Positions 40,492 through 51,907 of a DNA stretch of 64,000 bases are shown one piece after another. The stretch is from NCBI GenBank assembly GCA_965153355.1, contig OZ231128.1, positions 13,268,001-13,332,000 on the forward strand, written 5' to 3'. The position numbers and the translations under genes are program-made. Within the stretch, counting starts at the first letter, position 1; each line of letters begins with the position of its first letter. A model generated the notes under the pieces. It was not told the DNA's origin. It did no database searches and saw only the letters and a list, made by a program, of their open reading frames with translations. The stretch comes from Flaccisagitta enflata (lineage: Eukaryota; Chaetognatha; Sagittoidea; Aphragmophora).

Positions 40492-41413
40492 CATACTTGC
40501 TATGAGCCCTGAAGGGTTGGCTTAAATGCCCTCATACACGCAAATTCGCTTTCGCATGTTGAATTATTCAAAATGAAAGACGAGGAAAATAACTACACGT
40601 ACTACCACGCGTATCAATAAAAAAGGCGCAATTTTGAATTTATCTTATTGTGGTAACAAATTTCAATAAAAACAATTGAAATTCTAAACCATTAGAAAGC
40701 CCTTTAAAAACACATTCATTTGGTTTCAATCTGGTATTTTGGTTTTTAAGTGCGTCCTCGCACTTCTATAAGAGGTCATGTTGGTCGGTTGGTCTGTCGG
40801 TTGTTCGGTTGGTTGGTCAGTCACGCAAACGTTTGAAATGCGCAAAAACGGCTGATTCTGACGTACTTCTTCATTCATATCACCTTTCATGCCTCATTCA
40901 TATTTATTCATTTCATTCATATATTCATTCATTCATCAAAACGTTCATTCACAAAATCTCAATCAAGCGAGGCGCACTTATTGGCCTTCACTTGGCCTTG
41001 TTTGCTTGGAAATGGCATTAGTTTAGGCAGCGGCCCCGAAGGGACCGATGACCTATGCTTTCACATAGAGTGAAAATTTGCATGCTTGCTATGAGCCCTG
41101 AAGGGTTGGCTTAAATGCCCTCATACATGCAAATTCGTTTTCGCATGTTGAATTATTCAAAATGAAAGATGAGGAAAATAACTGCACTGCACTACCACGC
41201 GTATAAATAAAAAAGGCACAATTTTGAATTTATCTTATTGTGGTAACAAATTTCAATAAAAACAATTGAAATTCTAAACCATTGGAAAGCCCTTTAAAAA
41301 CACATTCATTTGGTTTCAATCTTGTATTTTGGTTTTTTGTTTGGAAATGGCATTAGTTTGGGCAGCGGCCCTGAAGGGACCAATGACCTATGCTTTCACA
41401 TATAGTGAAAATT
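40492..41413. repeat. tandem duplication of a ~333-bp unit, one copy occupied
   Basis: Copy A 40492-41080 and copy B 41081-41413 share CATRCTTGCTATGAGCCCTG to TTTGGTTT, then TTGGAAATGGCATTAGTTTR GGCAGCGGCC to TAGTGAAAATTT. Copy A is about 256 bp longer because of the element at 40748-41000. The right part of each unit is the left terminus of a GGGCAGCGG element. Confidence 0.85.
40748..41000 (+). mobile_element. GTCG-hairpin element with a natural empty site
   Basis: Hairpin AAGTGCGTCCTCGCACTT, CTATAAGAGGTCATGTTGGT, CGGTT tandem tract, (ATTC)n-like stretch, subterminal GCGAGGCGCACTTATTGGCC, end CACTTGGCCTTG. Copy B of the surrounding duplication has TTTTGGTTTTTTGTTTGGAA without it, so the ends are fixed to within a few bases and the target is a T-run. 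Confidence 0.85.
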
Positions 41414-41820
41414 TCTCCTTCTCCTCTTCCTCCTTCTCCGTCCCCCCCTCGAGGCCCAAATCCTAGTCTCAAGGCCCAAATCCTAGCCTCATGGCTCAAA
41501 TTCCAGCTTCATAGCTCAAATCTCAGTCTCGAGGCTGAAAACCCGGTCTCAAGGCTAAAATCCCAGTCTCGAGGTTCCAATCCCGGTTTTGAGGCTCAAA
41601 TCCCTGCCTCAAGGCTCAACCCCAGCCTTGAGGCTAAAATCCCAGCCTTGATGCTCAAGTCCCAGCCTCAAGGCCCCTATTCCAGCCTCCACGCTCTAAT
41701 TCCAGTATTGAGGCTCAAATAAAAACAGCATAGGTCATCGGCCCCTTTGGGGCCACTGCCCCTCTACACTCATATAGGGGCAATGGGTACCGCTGACCAT
41801 CTAGCGCTTTTGCGACTATT
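41358..41820. mobile_element. GGGCAGCGG composite element, 'GATGACC' subtype, complete
   Basis: Left terminus GGGCAGCGGCCCTGAAGGGA CCAATGACCTATGCTTTCAC; array of CGAGGCCCAAATCCTAGTCT units 41448-41720; right terminus CATAGGTCATCGGCCCCTTT GGGGCCACTGCCC; outer arm GGGGCAATGGGTACCGCTGA CCATCTAGCGCTTTTGCGAC TA. Confidence 0.8.
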
Positions 41821-42820
41821 ATTTTTACAATCCCAATGTAAAAAGTTAATTTTAGCAAAATCGAGCTTCTCTCTGAAACGCTCTAGCTCCTAAACCATTT
41901 GACATACACTCTTGGGTTTGATCTTCAGAAACATCTCAATTAAAAAAAAGTTTCATTCATTTTTTATTCCTATCTGTTTTATCAATGAAAAGACAGGTGC
42001 GTATTTTTTTTTTTTTTTTTTTTTTTTGTCTTTTTTTTCTTTTTTGATACGCGTGGTATTTATAGTAAACGGTGAGATATCATTCGAATTAGATCACTGT
42101 ACTATCCTATAGACTACAGTAGGCATTGACCGCTCGTCCGACCATCCATCTTTTGGTCCTTTGTGATCGATACAAAAAAGGGCTTTTCCTCCCCTACACC
42201 AAACATTCATCCATATTTCGTTAAGCTGAACAATCATCCCACACGAGGCAGAAGCGTGATGAGACAAATAAAGACAGCGTCTTGTGTGTACACAGAAGTA
42301 ATGACGACCCAATTCTTCAGGTCGTTTCAAATCTTCAAAGGACACTCATTTGCACTGTGCTGATTCAATTTTTTGCGTTCTTACACGATTTCTACTATTT
42401 TTGAAAATTTGCACTTGATCTCATTTGCATATTGCGGTTTCGCATTTTTCGCCTGTAACATGCATGTTTTTTTTAAGTACACCAATGAATTTCATACTGA
42501 CAGGATATCTTACTCTTAGAAACAGTTCCAAAATATCAGTTTTTAGAATTTTTTTGTTTTAGATCATTTTTCGTTTTTGAGGATTTTAGCGCAATTTTTG
42601 AACCTCATAGATCCATTCAAAGTTGTTTTAGGTTCACTAAAGTATCAATTGCTTTTGGAGCTTTATGTTTCTGGAAAAAAAATAGCTGTTTCTAGCACAA
42701 AAAACCGTTTCTAGTTTTTTTGGCTCAAATTAGGTCAAAATGAATATCAGAATCCTGTTCTACAGCCTTTTTAGGTCTCCTGTGCAAAAATTTTTTGCCG
42801 TAGCAAAGCAAAAATTTGAC
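41821..42820. other. AT-rich unassigned stretch
   Basis: Includes a T-run at 42007-42027. Words such as CATTTGCATATTGCGGTTTCGCATTTTTCGCC suggest an old transposon interior. The 83-codon minus frame at 42094-42345 has ordinary-looking residues but no splice partner and no recognised family. Confidence 0.4.
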
Positions 42821-43021
42821 GAAGAAAAACATTGCATTTGGGATACACATATGTTTTTTCTTATAACAAAAAAAAAACAAACAGGAATTTTCATCCTATA
42901 TGGCTAGGACATCATCGGCTGATGATGTCCTGGCCATATAAATTGAAAATTCTTGTCTTTCGTTATAAAAAACAACGTACATACATACGTATGTGTATTC
43001 CAAATGCAATGTTTTTCTTTG
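42821..43021. repeat. ~200-bp near-perfect inverted repeat without spacer
   Basis: Centre at about 42919 (GACATCATCGGCTGATGATGTC). Arms of about 95 bp: GAAAAACATTGCATTTGGGA TACACATATG on the left against TGTGTATTCCAAATGCAATG TTTTTC on the right, and TATGGCTAGGACATCATC against GATGATGTCCTGGCCATA at the centre. It would fold into one long hairpin. Confidence 0.8.
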
Positions 43022-43168
43022 TCACTATGAGTAATGTCACTGAACGAAAGCAAACATTTTTACAAATTTCTTTCATCTCATAGAAATGCTGTGATGTCTC
43101 ATCAGTTACGTAACCTTGAAGCTGAACGTGAATAATGCTTATGTGTAGTCTCTTTTTTTTTCTTCCTT

Positions 43169-43391
43169 GTTGCGGACACGAAACTCTTTAGGAGGCTTTG
43201 TCCGCCTGTTGGTCTGTCTGTAGAGCCAGCCATCTGTCCAAGGTGATAGAGTTGAAAAGTTGAAAAACTAGGGTTTTAGATTCTTTTTGTGTATCTTCAT
43301 GTGTGTGCACATCAGTTGGGGTGTGTATAGGGGTTGGACGCCCCCGCCCACCCGTTTGCAACAATATTGTGACCAAGCGTCACTTGGTTTT
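43169..43391 (+). mobile_element. GTCG-hairpin element, TTGCGGAC subtype
   Basis: GTTGCGGACACGAAACTCTT TAGGAGGCTTTGTCCGCC, TTGAAAAGTTGAAAAACTAG, CCCCCGCCCACCCGTTTGCA ACAATATTGTGACCAAGCGT CACTTGG. Subterminal TTGCAAC and hairpin GTTGCG agree. Confidence 0.65.
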
Positions 43392-43648
43392 TAGTTGCGT
43401 GCTACGCGACTCTCTAGGCCACTTATTGGTCGGTCCGTTGGTCCGTCGGTCCATTGGTCGGTTGTTCGGTCAGTCCATCCATCTGTCAGAAAACTGTTTT
43501 AAAAGTTTTTTTTAAAGGTTTCTCATTTCTCTGAATGGTAGAAAAGAAACTTTGTCATTGTCTTTTTGAAAAAAAAGGTTTGTCTGTCTGTCTACCTAAT
43601 GTTTTTTGAAAGTGTCGACGCACGCGACTTGGGTCTAATGACCTTGTT
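43392..43648 (+). mobile_element. GTCG-hairpin element, head-to-tail with previous
   Basis: AGTTGCGTGCTACGCGACT, CTCTAGGCCACTTATTGGTC, GGTCCGTTGGTCCGTCGG tract, an interior TCTGTCTGTCTACC, subterminal GACGCACGCGACTTGGGT and end CTAATGACCTTGTT. Confidence 0.65.
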
Positions 43649-43875
43649 CTTTCGATATTTGTGATTTCTGAATTTGTATGTTTCTGTTGCTCATTTTACT
43701 GAAGAATTAACAGACCACATATCTTTAGATTGATGTTAACGTAGTCAAAATTCAATCATGCTCAAGTCACGTCTTGGCTATCAAAGCTAGAAAACTCATC
43801 GAATTTCCAATCATCATAATCAACATAATGTTGCCATTAAAATAGCAAACATAAAGAAAGAATTTAATGTCATAA

Positions 43876-44310
43876 TTTGGAAAAAAGTCGAAGAATACCT
43901 TCGGCTTTTTGAGACCTACGGCGGAAATCGATTTTCCCTTTCTCTCATGAGGAGTTTGAGGAAGTTGATCTGTTTTTCGGGCCGAATGACACTACGCATG
44001 AAATTAATAGCTAAGAAAGAGCTAAATCTCCTCTTTCAGATGACGCCAAGCAGAATTCTGTGCGATCAATAGTTTTGGAGCTATGATTTTCTGAATCTTT
44101 TTTTATTTTTTCGCATTTTTCACATTTTTCCCAAAAAAAAAGGAATTAAGGTATTCATGTCTATGTAAACTTCAAATTGTCCATGATGATTGTGCATGCT
44201 GGCAGCAAAGTCTCTCACTCTTTTAGTCGTAGAATCTATTCGAGGCTTTGTCCATCTGTTTGTCAGTCCATCTGTTGGTCTGTTGGTCCATCAGTCTATC
44301 CATGGTGATT
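43876..44310 (-). repeat. dispersed AAGTCGAAG repeat, copy 3
   Basis: Inverted relative of 31494-31900: GGAAAAAAGTCGAAGAATAC CTTCGGC, TACGCATGAAATTAATAGCT AAGAAAGAGCTAAAT, ATGACGCCAAGCAGAATTCT GTGCGATC, TGATTGTGCATGCTGGCAGC A, then a GTCG-like tract TAGTCGTAGAATCTATTCGA GGCTTTGTCC. Confidence 0.7.
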
Positions 44311-44339
44311 AAGTCAAAACGGGAAAAACAAGCATTCTT

Positions 44340-44816
<477 letters not shown>

Positions 44817-44910
44817 TCTATTTTCTGAAAATTTGAAGATTTTTTGAACAGTAGTTACCAAGTTTCTTTTCAAGTGTATGTTGGTAATATGCTGAGGCTA
44901 ACTCAATTTT

Positions 44911-45062
44911 AGTCAGGGATACGCGACTCTATACCTTGCCGTGTCGGTCGGTCGGTCGGTAGGTCGTCGGTAGGTCCGTCACATTTTTGAGTTCCAAACA
45001 GTTTTCGCATTACAGCTCCTGCCCAACCGTCCGCGACTGGATTGCCGTGTATCCGGCCTTGT
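44911..45062 (+). mobile_element. GTCG-hairpin element, ACCTTGCCGTG subtype
   Basis: AGTCAGGGATACGCGACT, CTATACCTTGCCGTGTCGGT CGG tract, GCATTACAGCTCCTGCCCAA CCGTCCGCGACTGGATTGCC GTGTATCCGGCCTTG. Same subtype as 20781 and 22973. Confidence 0.75.
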
Positions 45063-45472
45063 GTTGGCTTGTAGAAACTGTATTTTTCAGCCTATCATTT
45101 CTAGAAATAATGATCCAGAGACCTGTAATTGGTCTCAAATGATAGAAAAATGGCAAAACTTTTGTTCTACAGAAAACAGCTTGTCACTTGAGTCTATCCA
45201 TCGGCGAGGACCCTATATTATCCTTTGGTCGATTGATAGCTGTTACCCGCATTATCGATTGCTACTCATTGATGCGGTTATGATCGGTTTTGGCTACTGA
45301 CCCTTCTCCTCTTCCTCTTCTTCTTCCTTTTCCTCTTCTTTCTCCTCTTACCAGAAAGTCGCCTCTTAACTTAGCTTTTCTCTATGTCAATCTATTCATC
45401 ATTCTATCTGTCTTTGTATCTGTCTGTCTTTGTATCTGTCTGTCTTGGTCTATCTGTCTCGTTTTATCTCTC

Positions 45473-45768
<296 letters not shown>

Positions 45769-46367
45769 ACATTTGCATCCATCATATTTAATGATCACTT
45801 TCTTATTCTTAAAAGAAAAAAAAAGAATATATGTAAAAATGAATATATGCAGAAATGAATAAATGTAAATGAAAAACTAAAAAAATGCATCATTTTTTTC
45901 CTTCCAAATACTATCGCTATTCTTGGATGATCAACAATTTTACATTATGCAAAAAAAAAAATATCAGTTTGTTAAAAGAAAAAATCAATCACAACTGCAT
46001 TTAAAAGTCAGTTATAGCAGTATCTGAACCGAACCTATATTCGCGATTATCAATTGATTAATTGAACCTAATTGAACCGTTATCTAATAGCCAGATTGCC
46101 GAACTATACTTGAGTCCCATCCCAGGTGGCCAGGTCAATTTTATCAGAGATGACAGGCTGACAAAGGCAGCTTCTACAAAGCACCGATCTTCAAAAAATT
46201 GAATTTGCCTCTAAAATGATAGTTTTATCTAACATTTTTCTCACTACCACGATAAAACTGCATCATATTACCAACAAACACTGAAAATTTAGAGGCTTTT
46301 CGCCATGTAGTTTTCTATCTATAAAGGTTTACAATAAGTCATTCTGATTAAATGACGTTGTATTAGT

Positions 46368-46425
46368 TTAAACCCCAGCTTCAGGCGACCCTAGTTGCTC
46401 CAGCTCCTTGACATTCTCAAAATAC
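46368..46425 (-). CDS. KCTD-like gene, proposed terminal exon
   Basis: Acceptor CATATTCGCTTTAG, 58 bp, stop TAA at 46368-46370. Encodes YFENVKELEQLGSPEAGV in the phase left by the proposed 23-bp exon at 47213. Proposed only from splice signals, phase and protein-like sequence; not tied to a family motif. With it the protein would be about 225 residues, in the size range of short KCTD proteins. Confidence 0.35.
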
Positions 46426-46967
46426 CTAAAGCGAATATGGAAGAAATTCATTCCAAAGCAATACACAGCTTCTTATCTTAGACTAAAGACCTAGGCTTAA
46501 ATAATAACCAGCTTTTCCTGGTCACTGCGCATCTTACTACCTAATCTCTAACTTAGATGCAGTTGCTACCACTGACCATCTGACCCTTTTGTGACTAATT
46601 GATTTTGAGTTAAAATTGGTTAGGATTTTCCGAGTGACCCAAAATTGACTCATACTGACTTTTCCAATCACCGCAAGCACAGTGCTTGGGAATTGAAATC
46701 AAAGCCAAGGTTCAATGTAAATGAATGAAGAGGCTCTCATTTCAGAATATCAATGATATGATAATTTGTCGGCTTCAACAGCCACAGAATAACGCAGAAA
46801 TTGAAGTACATCAACGGCAATCAAAGTTGGTACAAAAACCAGAATATCAAAACAATTTTCTTACGCATGATATCACCATTACATGATTCAATATCTAGTA
46901 TTGAGACTTAACAACAAAATCTTTCTACACCAATATCTATTTTCTACAGATCCTCTTAAAAAAAGAA

Positions 46968-47165
46968 CAAGACAGGATCAATTGCTACCCAAAAAGCGCG
47001 AAGGTGGGCAGGGGCAGTGATGAAAAAGTTTAATCAGATTTTGGGCCAGATTATTATTATGATAATTGATCATAAATGCCCAAAAAGCTAAGTGATTCCA
47101 ACTGATAGACCAACCAATGAATGGATCAACCAACTGACTATCCGATGTAGCGGGTTTTTCATCCA
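46968..47165 (-). mobile_element. degraded GTCG-hairpin element in intron
   Basis: ACAAGACAGGATCAATTGCT, CGCGAAGGTGGGCAGGGGCA GTG, and ACTGATAGACCAACCAATGA ATGGATCAACCAACTGACTA. Hairpin worn away. Confidence 0.5.
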
Positions 47166-47212
47166 TCAAAATACATTCCACTTCAAGAGCCTGTAAACAG
47201 AGTATTACTCAC

Positions 47213-47235
47213 CATTTTCTGATGTTTTTCAGTTT
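47213..47235 (-). CDS. KCTD-like gene, proposed 23-bp exon
   Basis: Acceptor TTAATTGTTTTAG and donor AAATG|GTGAGT border 23 bases that enter in phase 0 and leave two bases, linking the donor at 47543 to the acceptor at 46425 in frame. An alternative acceptor 24 bases further on (CTCTGTTTACAG, exon from about 47191) is also in phase but runs into the transposon at 46968. Weak. Confidence 0.25.
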
Positions 47236-47542
47236 CTAAAACAATTAACTTTCTTTATCACTAAAATAGAATAAGCCAATACAAAAAGATTTTAATGGCT
47301 GTCCTCATAAACAAACAGCAAAGACTTCCTCTTAAACAATTGATTTTGATTGTGGAAAGAACCATTTGCCTAAAATTCTATGATCATTGTTTATTTTGGT
47401 GATTAAAACCAGACAAAACACGAAACGGAAAGAAATTTGAATACGAGAGTCATTGGAGTTCTCAATGATGTTTACCGTACCCGAAGCAGCGTTTGGTTGA
47501 ACCTTCTCACGAGTTTCTTGGAACGAACCATTTATCACTTAC

Positions 47543-47704
47543 AGCCACATGTCGATCCGGAACTCCAGTTGTAGAAGATGCCAACAGACGTCCCCCCATA
47601 CTAAGAATACGTTGTCCTATATCCGTTCTATTTGGTTCTGGACTTTTGTCAGAAATGGATGATTTGAACTTGATAGGAAACCCCGTGGCACGAGCATGAG
47701 GAAC
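47543..47704 (-). CDS. KCTD-like gene, proposed exon 2
   Basis: 162 bp, exactly 54 codons, phase 0 at both ends. Acceptor CTTTGTTTTAG and a consensus donor GGCT|GTAAGT. Encodes VPHARATGFPIKFKSSISDK and on to TTGVPDRHVA. It directly follows the phase-0 donor of exon 1; the only DNA between is a transposon (47957-48674) and about 250 bp. The assignment is good on splicing logic; I did not recognise this C-terminal sequence. Confidence 0.55.
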
Positions 47705-47956
47705 CTAAAACAAAGAACTCTTTACAAAAATGGATTTTAAGTTCTGGATGACTAGACAACAACACATACTTTACAATGGGGCGGAAAAACAGAAGTATAG
47801 AAAGCATGAACAGTTTATTTCTAGTCGGCCCAGTATGCCGAAGGTATCAAGACACTGCAGTTCTTTTTTCACCTCACTGGTCCAACTAAAATCATTTATT
47901 CATGTTTTCTTCACTGAAGTGTCTTTTTCTGCCTTATTGTGAAGAATATGTTGAAT

Positions 47957-48674
47957 AGCCAGTCAGTGGACAGAACACGATTTTTGAATATATCATGTGG
48001 TTAGTATTGATCCAACTCACTGGTGTTGAACATAATGCCGTTTACAATAATTGGTTTTTAGTCGCATGCTACGCGACTCTACGCCTCACTTTGTCAGTCC
48101 GTTGGTCCGTTGGTTCGTTGGTCCGTTGGTCCGTTGGTTTGTCGGTCCGTCCCTCCATCACACTTTACTTTTTTCTGGTTTTTGCAGTAGTTTACCTCAC
48201 TGCGCCTGCCCAAATGATGAAGTGACCTCAAATATAGCCCCTGCCCATCCGCACGCGACTGGGGTAGCCGTGTATCCGGCCTTGTTAAAATTACATCCAG
48301 CTGTAAGGCTAAAAAAATTTTGTAATAAAATGTGACTGGCAGATTTATAATTCTGATGAAATTCCGAGAAGTTTGTCATATCACACTTTATATTTCTCAT
48401 AAGATTGATTTTTTATATTGCACTTTAATCAAATTGTGTGATGATATATTTCTTAAATTTTTTGATAAAGGTTATATAGTGAGATACATCAAAATTCTCA
48501 GAATTTTATGAGGATTATGAATCTGCCAATCACATTCTATATAGAATCTAGCATTACAGCCAGTTGTAATTTTAACACCCACTTGTTGCATACAATATTT
48601 CGTTTATTATCATTCAATTGAATCAATGTCAAACATATGATTTATACATAGATAGCGTTTTGTCCACTGACTAC
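47957..48674. mobile_element. GTCAGTGGACAAAAC element, longer copy, interrupted
   Basis: Left CCAGTCAGTGGACAGAACAC; right inverted GCGTTTTGTCCACTGACTA. Shares TTACAGCCAGTTGTAATTTT and ACTTGTTGCATACAATATTT with the 5191 copy. Contains the GTCG-hairpin insertion at 48060-48286. Lies in the first intron of the KCTD-like gene. Confidence 0.65.
48060..48286 (+). mobile_element. GTCG-hairpin element, 14121-like, nested
   Basis: Hairpin AGTCGCATGCTACGCGACT, CTACGCCTCACTTTGTCAGT, GGTCCGTT tandem tract, CACACTTTACTTTTTTC, GCCCAAATGATGAAGTGACC, CAGCCCCTGCC-type box, subterminal GCACGCGACTGGGGTAGCCG and TGTATCCGGCCTTG. Closest relative: 14121-14314. Confidence 0.8.
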
Positions 48675-48702
48675 CAGTTTGTGACTAAAGAGGGTGTAGT
48701 AC

Positions 48703-49137
48703 CTTGCCGGAAAATAGGATGCCCTTAAACGAATCTGGAGCAATGACTTCAGTTCTTAAGATTTGAGCTGGTGTGTCCAAAGATTCACATATGTCAACAA
48801 TATATCCATCGCTGATAGGCTTGTCGTTTGCATCCTTCATCTCATCAAGAGCAGCAATCAGAGGCTGGATCTGGTAAAAGTCAGCCTCTGACCTTAACAA
48901 TTTCAGCTCTTTGAAATTCTCCGGTAAGGACAGATTTCCATTTCGCATGAAATTGAGCACATGGCGGAAAAGGGGCCCGTCGCGATCGATGAAGTAAGCC
49001 CCACTTTCATCCTTTTTGGAATCGATGGAACTGTTTAGCATCCTGCCAAACATGGAATCGGGGTATTTCATCAGCGTTGTCGAAGATGTTGTGTAAAGGG
49101 TGCCGCCAACGTTGAGAGACACAATGTCCGATGCCAT
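48703..49137 (-). CDS. KCTD-family BTB/T1-domain protein, exon 1
   Basis: 145 codons from ATG at 49135-49137 (AAAGATGGC context) to a phase-0 donor GGCAAG|GTACTA. Residues 3-100 form a potassium-channel-tetramerisation BTB domain: DIVSLNVGGTLYTTSSTTL at the start, PDSMFGRML, then FIDRDGPLFRHVLNFMRNGN and LRSEADFYQIQPLIAALDE, all diagnostic. KCTD proteins form pentamers and usually act as Cullin-3 adaptors or scaffolds; this one is nearest the KCTD6/KCTD21 group by the short N-terminus and LYTTS/FIDRDG wording. An acceptor-like ATATCAG stands 7 bases before the ATG, so a 5' non-coding exon is likely. If unspliced the frame would end LHPL-stop at 48685. Confidence 0.92.
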
Positions 49138-49139
49138 CT

Positions 49140-49580
49140 TTATTCTGATATCCAACTAAATCAAATGGAAGCATAAATGTATCAATTGATTGAATAGCTT
49201 ATGATAAGAATGTTCTTAAAGAGTTTTAACTTATGCCTTTTAGACAACTGCAAATGCAAATGTTAGCAGAACATGTATACTACGACAAGTCATGCTACAC
49301 AAATGAAGGAAAAAGTAATCCTTCTTTGTTGAATGTTGATTGATAAACCAGACCAAGCAAATTGTTTGAACATTTTCTTCTGTGACTTCGAAGACTTTTA
49401 AATGTTCTTTCTTCGCATACTTTACTGTTTTGAAGTTTGATCATGCCAAAGTGAACACCTATTTGGCTAAAATGTTCTCATTATTTTTAGGTTTGCTAAA
49501 CTGATGATAGCATTAACTCTTTCTTTTGCAATTTCTTAACAAAAAAAGCTAGAAATGCCAGATTGGAATGGGAGTCAACA
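49140..49580. other. 5' flank of the KCTD-like gene
   Basis: AT-rich with no TATA box at a convincing place. No repeat termini seen. Confidence 0.4.
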
Positions 49581-49582
49581 GC

Positions 49583-49665
49583 GCCGGATCCACGGCTAAC
49601 CTAGTTGCGTGTGGGTGGGCAGGGGCCATATTTGAGGCCACTAGACCATTTGGGCAGCTTTTTTT
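49583..49665 (-). mobile_element. GTCG-hairpin element, partial
   Basis: CGCCGGATCCACGGCTAACC TAGTTGCGTGTGGGTGGGCA GGGGCCATATTTGAGGCCAC TAGACCATTTGGGCAG; hairpin end absent. Confidence 0.6.
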
Positions 49666-50107
49666 CACTTTTGTGGTACAAACTGATCTTACATCGATCA
49701 TCAGTATTTATTGTTGCTCTATCAATGTTAGAAATGGCCACAGTAATCCAGAAAACGCGGGCCAGCATGCCCAATATTGATGATGCATTTTCCTGTAGGT
49801 TTTTTTCAAATGAGCCGCTGAACAACTCTCAATTCAAACAGGGTCTCGATTTGAATAGGAACCACTAATAGGGTGAGGTTAAAGTTCACTATGATTTAGC
49901 ATGGGAATCAATGTGTTTATAATGCAAATTCTGTCTCTGTCATACATTTCTATGGAAACTTCGCAGTCACCCTAACAATGGTTCCCGATTGATTTTTAAG
50001 TCGGACAATGGCTTATTTCAAAGTATTGTTGCAAAGGAACAAGCCCGATTAGACAATGATGCATCTGGAGTATGTCTCCACGTTTGGTGACTCAGGTGAT
50101 AAACTTG

Positions 50108-50575
50108 ACATATAAACACCATTGAAAGCTTGCAAGGCTTTCATCCTTTGTCATTGTATATGGGAGAATTCTGGCCTCCTTTTTTAAGGGCAATGTTGTT
50201 TCAACTTTCATAAGTATCAGTACCTTGGTAGAGAATGCCGGCGGTCCCAGTTGGTTGTTCCTCGATTCTTGCCTCTAATCAATATTGCTAGTGTCAATAC
50301 TTCCATCAGTGTATTAGTGTTTTTTTATTTTAACTTTTTAAAGATATTTTGTGTATACTAAATGGTATAGGCGTGTCCAACCCTATATTAATGAGGTATG
50401 CAGTGAAGCTGATAGTTTTGTCAGGTAAGCTTTTTGTTTGTCAGTAGTAAAGGATAGTTGTGAGCAATCCGGAGTAAACATCATTGAAAGCTTGCAAGGC
50501 TTTCATCCTTTGTATATTGGAGAATTCTGGCCTCCTTTTATAAGGGCAATGCTGTTTCAACTTTCATAAGGAGGA
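50108..50575. repeat. ~105-bp direct repeat, two copies
   Basis: 50108-50215 and 50474-50575 share CATTGAAAGCTTGCAAGGCT TTCATCCTTTG, GAGAATTCTGGCCTCCTTTT and AAGGGCAATG-TGTTTCAACT TTCATAAG. The span between is unrelated. Confidence 0.8.
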
Positions 50576-51089
50576 ACAGATGGACGAACAGACGGATAAG
50601 GAGGCTTTCAAAATACGTTTGTTGATAATTTGATTCAGAATAGGATCTCATTGTGGCCAAAAACAGCAAAGAAACATGGTTTTTGTACAGGCATTTTGGA
50701 CGGATGAACTGATGGAAGGACGGGAAGACCCTCATGCAGAGATGCGTTCCTGACGGACACATCTAGTAACACATTTGTCAGGGGAATTTCAATATTGGCT
50801 TTGCTAGGTACCCTAGCCAATGTACTGGAGATTCAAACTATTTGTATCAAAAGTCGGCACTAAGGAACAATGATTTAAATCAAGAGGGCCCCCCTACATT
50901 CATTGATTTTATAATGGGAAGAATCAACATTTCTCAGTTATAATTACTTTATCAACATCATTTGGAAACAAATTGAAGTTTTGAAGAATATTCCACAATT
51001 TCAACATTTTTCCTACGGCAAGAGCCGACTTTATTGCTAATCATGAAGCAGATAGCAAAACAAACAAACTTGAAGACACAACATGATAG

Positions 51090-51230
51090 TTGCGGACAGT
51101 TGGGCAGGAGCGGTAAAGCAAAAACCAATCGCAATTCAGAAATGTTAGGGACCAACCGGCTGACTGACCAATGGACCGATGGAGCGACTGTCACAGCAAG
51201 GTGGAGAGTCGCATGTCCGCGGCTAAAAAA
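51090..51230 (-). mobile_element. GTCG-hairpin element, partial
   Basis: GTTGCGGACAGTTGGGCAGG AGCGG, ACCAACCGGCTGACTGACCA ATGGACCGA, CAGCAAGGTGGAGAGTCGCA TGTCCGCGGCTAAAAA. The CCTTGTT end is missing. Confidence 0.6.
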
Positions 51231-51907
51231 AGACAAACAGATAATCAAACAAGGAAAAATGTTTTGCAGTTGAGGATCAATAGTATTCAAAAACCTGCTG
51301 ATGCGATACTCCGCCAGTTCTTCCAATTAAATCGAGATAAAGAGATAAAAAGATAAAGAGATCAAAGTTCACACACCGATTGTCACCAGAGGAGGAGGGA
51401 GGCTGATAATGTGTAAAGAGCTCTTTTAGGGTATGACTTTTTTCTTTGGAACAAATTCTACCACTTAGTTTTGATTTTTGATCTTTTTATGGTCAGAAAA
51501 AGTCACTATCAAGAAATTCTTCGATCAATTTGTAATCTTTGATTACTAACGCAACCTGATTTTTGTGTGTCATAGTGCAGTTGAGAATGAAGTGAAACAT
51601 AGATGAGTTATCCTTTGCTACATTTTGTTAAGAACAAAAAAATGTTTCCTCAACCTCTTCTGTAACGATTTCTACTGCAATCTGTTTTTAGTAATTTTTT
51701 GTATTACTAAAATTAATTTTAGCTATCTTCCTAGGCCGTAAGAATTGGTTTGACAGCAGATTCTTCTTAGTTTGACATGAATTTGTGTGAAACAAGAAAA
51801 AAATTAATTCTTACGGCATGTTAGGTACCCTGCCGGCCCCCCCTGGATTGTCACTGCCAATAACAAAAGATACGGTGAATAGTAAAGCTGTAAGGCATAT
51901 ATATAAG

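Noticed and set aside
46978-47191. Alternative KCTD exon from acceptor CTCTGTTTACAG (ALEVECILMDEKPATSD)
   Set aside because: In phase, but after about 17 codons it reads into a degraded GTCG-hairpin element; kept only as an alternative to the 23-bp exon.
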